This document shows, piece by piece, positions 44,480 to 57,664 of a stretch of DNA of 64,000 nt. The notes beneath the pieces are model-generated. The model saw nothing but the letters and a program-made list of their open reading frames with translations, made no database searches and was not told the DNA's origin. Source of the stretch: Glaciozyma antarctica PI12 (Eukaryota > Basidiomycota > Microbotryomycetes > Kriegeriales > Camptobasidiaceae). The stretch lies in NCBI GenBank assembly GCA_002917775.1, contig KZ627158.1:654578-718577 (forward strand), written 5' to 3'. Both the position numbers and the translations under genes were made by a program. The first letter of the stretch is position 1, and the number at the start of each line of letters is the position of its first letter.

Positions 44480-45898
44480 ATGGCCACCTTCACCGACTCT
44501 CAAGCATTCGCCTCTCGCCGTTTCCCCTTTCCTCCTCCCACTCTTCACCAGGCTATTCCGACCCTCACCCCCCTCCGTCCCGGGCGTCAACGCTCTCAGC
44601 CCAGCACCTCGTCCCTCTCCTCCTTCGCCAGCTCTTCCACTTCCTCCATGTCCTCTTTCGACAGCGAAGCAGAATCCTGGGCAGACGCACAAAGCTCGAT
44701 AGGCGCGCCTCCGCACCGTCGCAAGGAGAGCTGGGAATCCCGCACTTCAAGCTATACCTCGACGTCCAGTGGCGCGTTTTCGCTAGAATCTGGGAAGGAT
44801 GAGGATTTGGAGGATCTTGGGAGGGGAGCGGTGGAACTGCTGGAGAGGTTGGAGGCCGAGTCGAGGCTTCATCGCGTGAGGAGGAGTCGCTCGACCGACG
44901 ACGCCAGCGCACTTGCACAAGATCTCTCTGGGGTCCCTTCCTCGTGAGTATCCCGTGTCGTTTCAGAAAAACGCGAGCTAACCTAGTTAAAACGCGTTAG
45001 ATCCCCTCCTCGTCGAAAGCGCAACCTCTCCACCCACACCCTCGCCTCCTGCACCTCCCTCGCGACCCTCCGCCCTCCCAAACCCCTCACTCCATTCCTC
45101 GACTCCTCCCAAGATCCCTTCCTCGACTCCTCCCACCTCCCCCTCTCCTTCCACTCGACCCCCCTCTCCTCCATCGACATCGACGGCCTCCTCCTCGCGT
45201 ACGAAACCGAAGCCGCATACCACCACTCGCTCGCCCTCCTCCAACTCCCCCTCTCTCGCACCCCCTCAATACCTCTCCGAACTCTCTCCTCCCTACCCTA
45301 CGACGAACTCTTCCCGCACCGACCCGCCGCTCCATTCCCCACCATCCCGCGCCCCAAACCCGGTTTCTCCCTCTCCAGAGCCCTCTTCCCTCCTTCCTCA
45401 CCCACGTTCCACCGATCCTCCTCGGACGCAGGCCGTCGACGCTCGTTAGCGAGCAGCAGTAGCGGGAGGAGCCAGGGGAGTTTCCGGTGGTCCATGACGA
45501 GTGGGAGTACGGCGCCTACGATATTGGAGGAGGAAGAGCGGTGGTTCCCTACGAATAAGAGGGATAGTAGAGCCAGTGACAGGTCGCAGAGGTTGAGCAG
45601 GGTTGAGGAGCCCGAGGAGGTCGAGTGGGAGAGGTTGTTTGAGACGCATGTCGTTGCGGACGTCTTTCCGCGAGGTGGGAATTCGGAGGGGATAGAAGGG
45701 CGGATGAGTAGCGTGGTGGAGGAGAAGGTGGAGGAGAAGAAGCAGCCGTCTAGGTTGCGCAAGGCGCTCTCGAGCAGGTCGTTCGGGTTTGGACAGGCGA
45801 AGACGAAGGTTGTACCGCCTTTGCCGAGGGATTGGGAGTCGGTCGCTTCGAGGACGTCGTTGGATAGGTCGGATGGGAGAAGCTTGGGAGGGAGGTAG
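44480..45898 (+). CDS. Serine/proline-rich hypothetical protein
   Basis: I do not recognise the family. The start is the ATG at 44480 (MATFTDSQAFASRRFPFPPP). The ~455-residue protein has one intron near 44945-44999 that keeps frame (GVPSS to SPPRRKRNLS). It is rich in Ser, Pro and Arg. A short acidic helix (DEDLEDLGRGAVELLERLEA), a more ordered-looking middle (SIDIDGLLLAYETEAAYHHS, LSSLPYDELFPHRP) and a C-terminal segment (EVEWERLFETHVVADVFP) could be interaction motifs. The many RRxS and SxxS sites suggest phosphorylation. It ends SDGRSLGGR, TAG at 45896-45898. No signal peptide or membrane span. Confidence 0.6.
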
Positions 45899-46061
45899 CG
45901 AGCAGTGCGGTTGCGAACGTGATTTTTGTTGTGGCTTGGACAGACAGCTCGTTCGTAGATTCGTTGTGCAAGAGAGATACAAACTGCGAAAGGAAGCGCG
46001 TCAGAACAGTACTGGAATTACTGGGGTACAAGGAGGAACTCACAGACAAACCATCTCGCAC

Positions 46062-46806
46062 TCAGTGCCTCAGGTGCGCATACTCGTCCTCCTCGTCGTC
46101 GGTGTACCCCTCCTCGTTGTACGCCCGCTCGTCCTGTTCCTCCACCACCCGGTGCTCCTCCTCAATCTGAGCTCCGTAGTCGCCCCTGCGCTTCTTGCCA
46201 ACTCGTTTCCCCGTGCTGCGTTGGTGCTGCGTCCCGCCGTGCGCGTTAGCTCTCGCTCCCTCCTCCCACCGTCCTGGAATCCCACGCACCTCGCGGTACT
46301 TGGTCAAGTAGATCTTGAGCGCGTCCGAGTAGTTCTCAAAGCCGAGCGTAGTCATCGCAAACAGGATGTCCTCGCCGTTGATCGTCTTGCGCTTCTCCAT
46401 GAGGCACCGCTCCGACGCCTCGCTCGTGATGAAGCTGATGAACTCGCTCGTGCACTCTTGCACGCACTCCTTGGCGTCCTTGGAGACCTTGGTGTTGTCG
46501 GGGAGGCACTTCTTCATGATCCGGCTGACGTTGGCGATGGGGAGGAAACGCTGTGGGCGGACGCGGTTAGCTGAGGCGCGGGCGGGGGCGCTGGGAGGGA
46601 AGGTGAACGCACGTCTTGCTCCTTGTAGCTGTCCACATCTCCGTCTGTGATGAGCTTTGGTGCGATATCGGCGAGAGATCCCTCCTGTTGACCCTCAGCT
46701 GCTGGACGAGCTGCGATTGAGACGAAGACTCGAGGTTCTGCTGACTCGAATTGCTGAAGTTGAAACTCGAGCTGTAGCTCTGGTGGTCCAGCGAGCTGTG
46801 GCTCCA
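46062..46806 (-). CDS. HAP3: CCAAT-binding factor subunit HAP3 (NF-YB)
   Basis: HAP3 is the histone-fold B subunit of the CCAAT-binding NF-Y complex; in fungi it drives respiratory and iron-related genes. The core is nearly canonical: [80 protein letters not shown] and [13 protein letters not shown]. An intron splits EQD from RFLP and another follows KYRE. The C-tail has a basic patch ([13 protein letters not shown]) and an acidic end ([14 protein letters not shown]), TGA at 46062-46064. I chose the ATG at 46804-46806 ([12 protein letters not shown]); the leader up to SYKEQD is longer than usual, so an alternative upstream exon is possible. Confidence 0.88.
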
Positions 46807-47170
46807 TTTCGCTGGTCGGCGGACGAGTCAGAGAGGTCGGTGGAGGTGATTGGTGGAGGAGCACCCGGGCACGGAGAGGAGGATCGAAAATGAATAAATT
46901 CTGGTCGCGTACGTACCTGGCGCGAAATTAAATCGAAGTGGAGCTCACTCGCCGCTCGAGGGGGAGACTCCTGGCTCACCTGGACCTACACTACTGGTTC
47001 CTCTGCTCCAGCTCGTACTGCTCCTCACCCCTTCGTTTCACGAAGAACACGAAAACTCCGATCGGGGTGGTGCACAGGCGCACAGGCCCTCGCCTGCTCC
47101 GAGTCGCTCTCCTTTTCTTCTTCTTTCCCCAGAACTTTTGCAGCTTCTTGAGGACCGCCACTGGCCCACA

Positions 47171-49194
47171 ATGGATTCCCCTCCGTTGAGCGGTCCACTC
47201 AGCTCCCAAGTTCACGCCGGGAGCTCCTCGAGCGACTTCGACTCGGAGGCTCTCCCGCACGACGTCCCCGCCCAGCTTTGCGACCAGATGAGCTGCTCGA
47301 TGGTAGTGAGTGCTTTCAACAGCAGATTCCTGAGGGAGTGGAAGGAGAGCTGACTGAGCCCCGCAGTTCATTCCCATCCTCCTCGGAGCCGCTGTCTCGT
47401 GCGTGCTCCTGGGGGTGATCCTCTCCTTCGCGAACCGCACCGCCGCACTTTTTCACGAGAAGCAGTTCCGGTGGAAGCGCATCTCGATCCCGCTGGTGGT
47501 TCTGCTGCAGTTGGCTCAGACGGGAATGGATCTCTCGCGCGTAATCAAGGTGAGCGCGACGTCGGCTTGGACGAGGGCAGAAGCTAACCGCAGCTCTTGT
47601 GAGATCTTTGGAGCCCACTACGGAGACTTGGAGTACTTCTCCCACGCACGCCTCGAGGACGCCATCGCGCCCTTGCTTGGCGAGGTCATCCAGCTCCAGA
47701 CGCAGTTCTTCCTCCTGCACCGCGTCTATATCTACGGGACCGTCGCAGGTCTCTCTTTCCCCCTCAAGATCGGGAGTACCCTCCTCTTAGGACTCTGCAT
47801 CGTTGGTTCCGGCGCATGCGGCCTCGGCGCAGGCAAGCTTGTTCCGACTCGGCGTTTGCAGAAGAGGCTGACCGTTCTGCAGATGCTCGGCGCGTTCAGA
47901 TTGGCAGCACCAGGACACCCAGAAGCCGAGGTGCTCAACCATTTTGTCATGGCGTGGCTCATCTCGAGCTCGGCCGTCGACATCTCGCTGAGCGCCATCA
48001 TCATCAGGCGCGTTTCTTTTTCCTCGTGAGTGCGTGGCGACGACTGAAACTGCCTAGCACAGCGAGCTTCTGAAGGCTCGACGAGCCGGTAACGGGAGCA
48101 CCAGGTCGAGGCGCGGGTACTCGATCGCCAATCGTCTCATCTTCACGCTCGTTAGGTCCGTAATCCTGTGAGCGAGCTTTCTCCCTCGTTTTGCGCTTCG
48201 AGCCCTGATCGCAACCCCTTCCACAGTCTTGCTACTGTCCAAACCGCTACCGCTGTAGCGTGGCATGTCGTAGCGCATCACACCAAAGGGAGAGGCGGGT
48301 ACGCTTTTTGGTGTCTCGGCAGCGAGCGCGGGCAGAACTGACCTACGTTTCTTCAGAAGCGGTTCCTGGGTCTACTTCCCGATGCTGTGGGTTCCCAAGA
48401 CTTACACCGTTGGTTCCACCCGACCCACACTTCGTTCCCGAGCTAACACGCCTCACAGCTCACCTACCTCGCCATCGTCTTTTGCTCTCGCCCCCTCCGC
48501 CTAGCCTCCTTCGACCCCCTCGACCCTCCCCGTCCTCGCGAATCCTGGCCGTCCTCACACTCCCCCGTCTTGCGCAGCATCGTCTCTTCGCGCGACAGCG
48601 ATAGCTCAGGCTCCCACTCGACGCTCGACATGTTCGCCGCTCTCGATCAGAGCGCTCCTGGTGTCGGCTGGGAGAGCCAGAGGCCGCTTTCTACGATCAG
48701 CGAGAAGCCAACGCCACCGGTGACGCCCTCGACGAACCCGCCTATCTTCGGCCTACTCGCCTTCGACGTCGTCGCAAAAGCCTGTTCGAGGCAGTCAGGA
48801 ATTTACGTCGGAGGAAGTTGGGAGGATCGGAGAGAGCTTGCAGAGGGAGGTGCTGGAGACGGAGAACGGCGAACGGGAGGACTACCGCTTCGGAAACCAT
48901 CTCGGCTCGCTCAAGGTTCGTCACTCTCGCACAGCTCTCCCCGTTCCCTGCTAACCCCTCACGCAGACGAACCCCCTTTCCTCCGCCGCCGAAGTCCCCC
49001 ACTCCCAATCCTCGACCTCCCGCCCCGCTCGCCCTCGCTCCAAGTCCATGAGCGAATGCAACTCGTCAAGCACGACGTTGCGAAAGACGTCGAGCGCGAG
49101 CGTCTGGACGAGCGACACGGCCTACTCTAGTTCGTTGAGCTCCGGCTGCGCGGACGCGAGGACGGTGGACCGGTCGCATATCCCTCCTGTTTGA
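47171..49194 (+). CDS. Seven-helix membrane protein, DUF6534-like (basidiomycete family)
   Basis: The start is the ATG at 47171. After a Ser-rich N-tail come about seven hydrophobic helices: FIPILLGAAVSCVLLGVILS, ISIPLVVLLQLAQTGMDLSR, LLGEVIQLQTQFFLLHRVYI, IGSTLLLGLCIVGSGACGLG, VMAWLISSSAVDISLSAIII, LIFTLVR-SLATVQTATAVAW and WVYFPMLWVPKTYTLTYLAI. The W-SSAVDI segment, then a basic loop and I-NRL-F, matches the DUF6534 pattern common in basidiomycetes; function is unknown. The C-tail has SEEVGRIGESLQREVLETEN. Frame changes are needed near 47594 and 48720-48780. The second fits either a 61-nt intron (GTGACG...AAAAG) or one extra base. The stop TGA is at 49192-49194. Confidence 0.65.
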
Positions 49195-49415
49195 CATATC
49201 CTCCCTGCATCCCTCCTCCTCCGCTAGCCTCCTTTCCTTAGCGAGTACTTCTACCCTCCTCTCCATTTATACGGGCGCACATTCGTACCCCCTCCGCATC
49301 AATATAATCGTCGTTCCCCCCCTCTCTCTCTGTCAAAACGCGCACGAGAGGAACAAAGTCGAATCGTGTTCACGTTTCGCATAACAGCCTAGAACTCCCC
49401 TCGAAAACTTCGTCA

Positions 49416-52400
49416 CTAAAAGTCTGATCCCTCCACTGCACGAGCGAGCGAGTCAGTTCCGAGACCGAGAGGGAAAGCGCGAAGAGCAAGACGTACCCCG
49501 GAAAGCCTGCGCGTAAGCGAAATACGGCTGCATGACGCCCTTGAGAACCGCCTGAGGAACGTTCATCTGCCCCACGAGCCTCGTCAGTCGACTGGGAGCT
49601 GAACGAAGATGGGAGGGACGCACCGAAACCAGCGAGTACGAAATCTTGGCGAGCCCGTCTCGTCGAATGAGCTTGAAGAGTTGGTGCGCCACTGCGGTCG
49701 GGTACTGTGCGAGAAGAGAGCAGATTAGCGAGCGTACCAAGGACGAGCGAAAAGACGACGCACGGCACTCTCCATGTACCAACGATGCTGGTACGCCGAC
49801 AGCCTGATCGCGGCGTTCAAGCTCCGCTGCACGTCTCCCTCGTCGGCATACACCTCGAGCAACTTGAGCCACGCCTTGGCCGAGAACTTGGCGTCGAGCG
49901 CGCGCTGGAACGCGTCCTTCGCTTCCTCCTTGTGGTGCAGTCGTTGCGCGAGCTCGCCGAGGATCTCCCACTCGGTTCCCGTCTTGCGGTACGGCAGGTG
50001 TTGCGCCTTGAAATGAGCGACTTCGGCGCGCCAGATGGTGTACACGCGAAGGTCCTGCGCGCGACCGTTTCAGCATCGTTCGACGAGCTGGAAGGAACGG
50101 GAGAGGAACGTACCTCGTAGAGCACCATGAAGAGGTTATCGAGCCACCGCTCGCACAACCGCTTATTGCTGAACGACCCAGGCGCCTGCGCCCCTCCCGC
50201 ACTCTCCACTCCAGCACTCGCGCTCGTCTCCCCTTCCGCCTGCCCCCTAACCGACGTCTCGGGCCTCCCCACCCCCGGCGCCGCAGCGCCCATCCCCTCG
50301 CCCTCCTCGTACTGGGCCACCGCGTCCCGTTCCCGCTCTCCATCCGAATCCGTCGAGACCTTGATCGTCGGGATCCCCGAACTCCCACTCCCTTCGCCAA
50401 CGTTCTCGCTCGAAGGGCTGTCGACGGCGAAACTGGGCGTCTCGGAATGCACGCCCTTGATCGACGCGTCCTCGTCCGCGCTGTCCCCCTCGAGCGCAAG
50501 AGGTCCGAACCCCTCCGCCGGAGGCTCGACGTCGTTTGCTCCCTCGAACCCGTTCGACGTCGAAGGCGGGGAAGTCGGTGCTGCAGGGTCTTGCGCCTTC
50601 TGCATCCGGTACTCCTCCTCCATGACAAAGACCTGCGACCGGCACTTGAGGAGTTCGTCCCATCCGATCTGGCTGACGAGCTTGGCGAGGAGGCCGTACG
50701 CCTTGGAGAAGGTACCGCGGAGGGAGGGGGCGGGAAGGCGGAGGAGAGCGACGTCCGCGTCGTTGTTGTGGGTCGAGTTGACTTCGTCGTCGAGGATGCC
50801 CGAGGCGGCGATAAAGTCCTTCATGGGGAGGTGGGAGCGGGCGGGTGTGGGCATGCGGTGGAGGTCGCGTTCGTTGTAGGTGAACATGGGGCAGGAGTTG
50901 AGAGTGAGGAGAGCCTGCGCTTGCTCGTCAGCTTGCGTGCTAAACGGAAGACAGAGGGACGCACGTCGGAGAATCGTCCGAGCTCCATGTTGACCTCGGT
51001 GAGTTTAGCCCAGGTGACGAACTCGGAAGGCGCGCAGTTGACAGCCTGCTTGGCGAGCTTGAGGGCCCAGTCGTGCTTGTCTTTTGATCGAAGGAAGTCG
51101 CATTGAACGTGGAGGAGCGAGTAGGATTGAGGGTGGTTCTGGAGGGCGGCGTGGAGGACTCGGACCGCCTTGACTTCCTCGTCTGCGGGCGTCACGGCAT
51201 CAGCGTCTGACCTGCGACGAAAGAAGGAGAAAAACGTACTCATGCCGAGATAGCTCTGAGCGAGCAAGCAGGCCACCTCTCCCTCCTTGACCACGAGCTT
51301 CTCGAACAGGTTAACCGCAGGGCCGTACCGGAACGAGTCGCCAAAGTACTTCATAATGCCCGACGTGAGGTGGTTTGAGACGACTGTTGCGACCTGGATC
51401 TCGGGATCCGAGCCGAGTTGCCATCCTGCGGGCGTGCGAAGTCAGCTCCGCTCTCGTCCTCGCTCCGCCTACTTGGAGCTCACCCTTGAAGAAGGCCGCT
51501 TCTGCTGCTGCAACGAATCGTAGCTCGGCGTCCAGCGAGGTGATAGGATCAAGCTTGCGGAATCCAGCCAGTCGCTGCGCGATCCAGCGTCAGCTTCCTC
51601 TCCTGACGCTCCCTCCCTGAACCACTCACGTAGTTCGCATCATCTGCATAAAGAATCGCCCTGAGAATCGCCGAGAGATACACCTCTTGCCAGATCGCCG
51701 GCGTCGCTTCGTGCCTGCATCCCTCAATCCCTCAATCAGCTCGCCTCCAGTCGCTTCCCAGCTACGCGCACTCACCGCTCTCCCCTCAAATCAATCACGT
51801 ACGCCTCTACCCCTCCAGGAATCTTGACCTCGACCCTAACGTCGACCCTACTGAACGCGTTGAAGCTGCAGAACGCGCCGCCCCGGATCTTGTACCCTCC
51901 CTTGCCCGCGCCCGAGGAGAAGAACCACGAAGGCGCTTCCTCGACCGTGTAGGTGAGAGAATTGAGGTAGGCGGCAAGAGAAGCGGAGGAGGAGGCGTCT
52001 ACGCCCGAGACGTAGTGGTAGGAGCCGAGCTGGGCGGGACAAGGGGTGAGCCAGCTGCGCGGAGTGCGACGAACGGAGGAACGAACGTCTTTCGAGCCGG
52101 CCTTTCCAGTCGTCTTGATTACGTGGCAGAGGTCTGGAGGGCCGAGTTCACGGAAGGAGGCTGCAGTGAGAGGAGAGGTAAGCGAGGTGAGACGGGTGCC
52201 ACGTCCGAGTTGAGGGGCAACAAGTCCTCCGTCTGCGCAGCTGCCTTTGAGTCGCCTGAATCCTCTGCTCGCCTCAGAGTGCTCCCAGTCGCCTCGGCCG
52301 TAACTGTGCCAACCCTCCATACGGCGCATCTCGTTCGCTGGGACTGACCAAGTGTTTCGGTGCGAGAGACGAGCGATTCGCCCAGCTCGACTTCGAAGAA

Positions 52401-52564
52401 CTCGGGCACGTCCTTGAGAGTGTCAGACCTGTGTAGTCGGTCCGTCAGCTACGTTGGCTCCTGGTCGCGTAGGAGGGGCGCGGAGAGGCTCCCCATCCTG
52501 AGAGAGGGAGGGGAGATTGGAGCTGAAACTGGGGTGGTGGTACAACGAGAACTAGAACTCACAT
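49416..52564 (-). CDS. Exomer cargo adaptor, ChAPs family (BCH1/BUD7/CHS6-like)
   Basis: ChAPs bind Chs5 and Arf1 and carry chitin synthase and other cargo from the trans-Golgi to the surface. The protein has PDLCHVIKTTGKAGSKDVRS, QLGSYHYVSGVDASSSASLA, then TPR-like helices: HEATPAIWQEVYLSAILRA, LFEKLVVKEGEVACLLAQSY, VRVLHAALQNHPQSYSLLHV and CDFLRSKDKHDWALKLAKQA. Downstream are KAYGLLAKLVSQIGWDELLK, a disordered acidic insert, and EWEILGELAQRLHHKEEAKD. It ends FRVEGSDF, TAG at 49416-49418. The N-terminus SDTLKDVPEFFEVELGESLV has no upstream ATG in frame. An intron at 52429-52562 joins AT (52564-52563) to G (52428), making the start codon by splicing. Confidence 0.85.
52429..52562 (-). other. 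Intron splitting the ChAPs start codon (AT|G)
   Basis: On the minus strand the sequence reads AGTCAAAT|GTGAGTTC and, 134 nt on, GACTACACAG|GTCTGAC. Joining gives ATG TCT GAC, in frame with the exomer protein. A GCTGAC branch site lies about 20 nt before the acceptor. The exon 2 frame meets a TAG upstream without an ATG, so an unspliced start is not available. Confidence 0.65.
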
Positions 52565-52738
52565 TTGACTGCGCTTCGGTGGAGGGGAGGAGTTGCCCTA
52601 AAGGAGAAGTGGACGGCGCTGGAGGAGTTGAAGCGGTGCGAGGAGTTGAGCTGGAGTGAGGTCGAGTGGAGAGAGCGGAGGCTGTGATCGTTCTTCTCCT
52701 TCCCTTCCCCTCACCCCGCTCACTCGCACAACTACAAG
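52565..52738. promoter_or_regulatory. Compact bidirectional promoter, ChAPs / complex I subunit
   Basis: Only 174 bases separate the two split start codons. The segment has no ATG on either strand, which would favour scanning to the spliced start. It has no clear TATA box. Confidence 0.45.
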
Positions 52739-53795
52739 ATGTGAGTATATTCCTCCAGAGTAGCCCAGCGTGTAGGCTCGTCCCCTGGCAAGCCACCTCC
52801 TCGACCGACTACCGATCTCGCCAACACCGCTCCTTCCCCCGCCGCTCTCCCTCCCTCTGGTCTTGTCCCGCACGACCTCCTACGCCGATATCCTACCTTG
52901 GCGCACCATCCCATCGAACGCCTGGAGAGCACTGGCTGATCGTTTCTTCCAGGCGACCAACCGCTCTTCTCCGAAAGCTTACCGCCGACCCCGTGGCAAC
53001 TCACGTCGGAGACACCAGCAAGCTGTGGGCCAAGGTGCGTTCCTTTCGACTGGTTCGGCGGTCTGCACGCAGCGCGACAGCTGACCCGAGACGTTCCATA
53101 GGTCCGCAAGGCGCTCGTCGTTAACCCGTTCGTCTCCCTCCCCCTCCTCTCCCAATCTCACCGACTGACTCCACGTCCCCAGCGACTCCAACACCGGCGC
53201 TCCTCTCGTCCTCGAGCACCGCTGGCCCCAGCCCGCCTCGCGCCCCGAGAAGTTCACCGTCCCCGCGTCCAAGGCGTCCGACGTTGCGGCCAACCCCTAC
53301 TGGCAGCGCGACTTCCGCAGGCAGTACCCCAAGACGGAGGTGCTCACCCAGGCCGAGCTTTCGACTCTCCTGATTGCTCAAGGCGGTATCAACTCGTGCG
53401 TCCTCTCCTTGCCTCATCTGCGCGCGCCTGCTGACCCCCGAGCGCAGCCTCCCCGCTCCTTCCTCCGCCACGGCCTCCTCGACCGCTCTCACTGCCGACT
53501 CTCCCGCACCCTCCCTTTCCGCCATCTACGCCTCCCCGTCTGCCGTCGCTGCGCCCTCCTTCAAGCCTCCTACGCCCCCGGGAGCCAAGTACAGGTGAGC
53601 TGAACGCAGGGGAGGGACCGAGGGGACAGGAGCTGATGGCGGTGCGCTTGCAGGTGGTTCGTCGCAAAGGACGGAGATCCCCTCATGATGCCCGATGCGT
53701 ACTTCCCCCATGTGGTCAGCGAGCTCGGAGCGGATCGCCTAAGCGCGAAGGAGCGAGGAAGCAGTGATAGATGGATAGGTCCGAGGGATGTGTAG
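52739..53795 (+). CDS. Mitochondrial complex I 21-kDa-type accessory subunit
   Basis: The spliced product (MRPTALLRKLTADPVATHVG then DTSKLWAKVRKALVVNP) has an Arg/Leu-rich start fitting mitochondrial import. The middle (RWPQPASRPEKFTVPASKAS, DVAANPYWQRDFRRQYPKTE, VLTQAELSTLLIAQGG) matches the RYPQPGSRPEKY-type core of fungal NADH-ubiquinone oxidoreductase ~21-kDa accessory subunits, from memory of that family. An Ala/Ser/Pro-rich linker then leads to AKYRWFVAKDGDPLMMPDAY. Five introns, including the one that splits the start codon. The stop TAG is at 53793-53795. It is not catalytic; it helps assemble or stabilise complex I. The family name is moderately sure. Confidence 0.6.
52741..52952 (+). 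other. Intron splitting the complex I subunit start codon (AT|G)
   Basis: The donor GTGAGTAT follows ACAAGAT at 52740 and the acceptor TTTCTTCCAG ends at 52952. Joining AT (52739-52740) to G (52953) gives ATG CGA CCA ACC GCT. The 212-nt intron has GCTGAT about 15 nt before the acceptor. The alternative, reading ATG GTGAGT directly, is out of frame with the protein. Confidence 0.6.
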
Positions 53796-53889
53796 GAGCA
53801 ACTGAGCAATTAAACTGCACCCGGTAAACTCATAATGATGATGCACTGGTAAAACACACGCTGCTGGGTTCCTTCTCTGCTCGCGCTCC

Positions 53890-55821
53890 TCATACCGACA
53901 GGCCAATCCGCATAAACACCCAAGGCATCCCAATCGACGCGATCCACCCGATACCCGAATCTGCTCCAGCTCATCAGCTTCTACTCCAAGCGCCACGAAC
54001 GAGGACTCACAAACAATCACCTTAGTAAGGACGTCCGCATCCCTCCTAATCGACTCGCCATCCTCCACCTTCCCGACCGCACCCCCACTCCGCTCCTCGC
54101 TCTTCGCCTTATCCAACACGTCCTCCCCGACCGTCCCATTCCTACTTCTTGGCTTGGAGCGGTACGCCGCATCGGCAGTGGCGCTCGTTTCGCAGACGTC
54201 GATCTCGCCTTCGAGCTCTTCGAGAGATGGGAGGTCGAGGATTGAGGGGATGGGGTGCAGGCCGTCAGTCTTCTTGTACGTATCGTCTGCGAGTCGGTAA
54301 GTCAGCGAAAGTGGAGAGAAGGGAGGGAGGACGTACACTCGGTCGCGACGACATAGTGCCGTCGAGGAAGGATGAACGGCGAGAAAAAGCGGAAGAGGGG
54401 AGGGAGCGCCGCGTGCGCTACTTCTTTCGCGACGAGACGCCAGGTGAAGATGGCGAGGACGCCTGCGGGAGGAAATCAGCCTCAATTCGATTCGCACCCC
54501 CAGCGAGAATACGCACCGACCACCAACTTTGCCAACACTGCCGCCGCCCACGCGCTCTGCTGCAACGGCGTCTCCCAATCCGCCCCCAGCGTCGCCTGCG
54601 TCCAATTCGTATTACACCAATTCCTCCCGACGAGGATCCCCGCTGCGACAGAGAGGAACGCGACGGCGTCCTCGAAGCACGGGCAATCTTCGGCAGGGGC
54701 GGGGTGGACGAAGACGAGGAAGAGGGTTGCAGGGACGTAGGTGGCGGTGACGAGCCAGCTGGGAGTGAGGGTGTAGGCTTCGATGGCGACTTCGGAGAAC
54801 CAGTAGGCTGCCCAGATGAGGACTCCGATGATGGTCCCGGCAACAACGTCGACTATCGAGTGCTGCAGTTGATGCGAGGTCAGAATCACGTCTTAGGCAC
54901 GGGGAATAACGTACCATTCCCGTGTAGACTCGTCCGAACGTGATCGTCAACGCGAATAGGAAGAGCGCGACATAGATCACCGAATTGAGGGCCGTGTGCT
55001 CGGGACTCCAGCGCATGAGCAGCTCTCCAAAGTAGAGGGCGAGCGAAACGGAGTTGGTCGAATGGGTCGAGGGGAAGCCGTACTCCAGCGAGTGGTTGCC
55101 AACGGAGAGGCGATGGAGAGGCGATGGAGGCGTGAGGTCGTGGGACGCAGAAGCAGTCCTTCAAAACGGAGGTCACGTAGCCACCTGCAGCAGGAAGCAT
55201 CAGCAAGCTCGCTCGAAGCTTGGAGATCACAACAGCGGCGTACCAGCTGCCAGGACGTAAAGCAATCTGAAGCACACGGATCAGCACCTCCCCCACGAGC
55301 TCAGGCAGCAAGCCAACGCACCCTCTTCCCGTCTCTCCTCCTCCAAACCAGAAGGTCATAGGCAAGAAGATCAAGAACGCCGAATGAGTCCCCAACAACG
55401 AGCTCTGCACAAAGTAGACATCGCGTCTTGGGGTCCTCAGCGTCTTCTGCACTCGCAATTGTATCAGCTCCCTCCGTCTCCCTCGGCTCGATCCACTCAC
55501 CTGCACCCACTCGAGGTACGGCATCTCCCTCTCCAAGCTCCTAACCAGCTTCGTCCGAACCCACACCCTCCACGCCGGCAGCAAGCGCTCGTACTCCGCA
55601 TCGCTCAGCGTCCCCGCCGAAACGCGCGTCTCATCCCCGACGCCAGTTCCTTCGAGACCTTTTGTGAGCGGCTTCAGGTGCTTGGGAAGGGCGCTGAGGG
55701 TCGGAGAGCTGGAGCGACTGGGGGGTTGCCGGAAGGGACTGCGGGGGGCGAGCGATGAGACGGCGGGGAGGGGAGAGGTCGACCGAGGGGAAGACGTGGA
55801 GCAGCTACTGCTGCTGGCCAT
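53890..55821 (-). CDS. PAP2-superfamily phosphatase, LCB3/YSR3-like (long-chain base phosphate phosphatase)
   Basis: These ER enzymes dephosphorylate sphingoid base 1-phosphates. The start is the ATG at 55819-55821 (MASSSSCSTSSP). Phosphatase motifs: C1 YVTSVLKDCFCVPRP, C2 NHSLEYGFPSTHSTNSVSLA and C3 FGRVYTGMHSIVDVVAG. Many hydrophobic helices follow (IIGVLIWAAYWFSEVAIEAY, WLVTATYVPATLFLVFVHPA), then a C-tail and a last helix ending WVFMRIGLSV, TGA at 53890-53892. Between C1 and C2 (about 55115-55160) the frame must drop one base so that PRP continues as a PP-HRLSVGNHSLEYG block. The sequence there also has two copies of an 11-mer (CCATCGCCTCT). The other joins are in frame. Confidence 0.8.
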
Positions 55822-56003
55822 AGGATGGGTGGAAAGGGCCTGTGGTTGTGCTCCTTCAAGTCGGGGGAGAAGGGAGAAGGACAGACCGCAGAACCGTTGA
55901 ACGATTTGCGTTTTTGTCGCGTGCGAGGAGGGCTCTATACTTTCTCGTTCCTCTCCTCTTTGATGCGAACGTGATTCGATTCTCCAGCCCACTACACAAT
56001 CAC

Positions 56004-57664
<1,661 letters not shown>

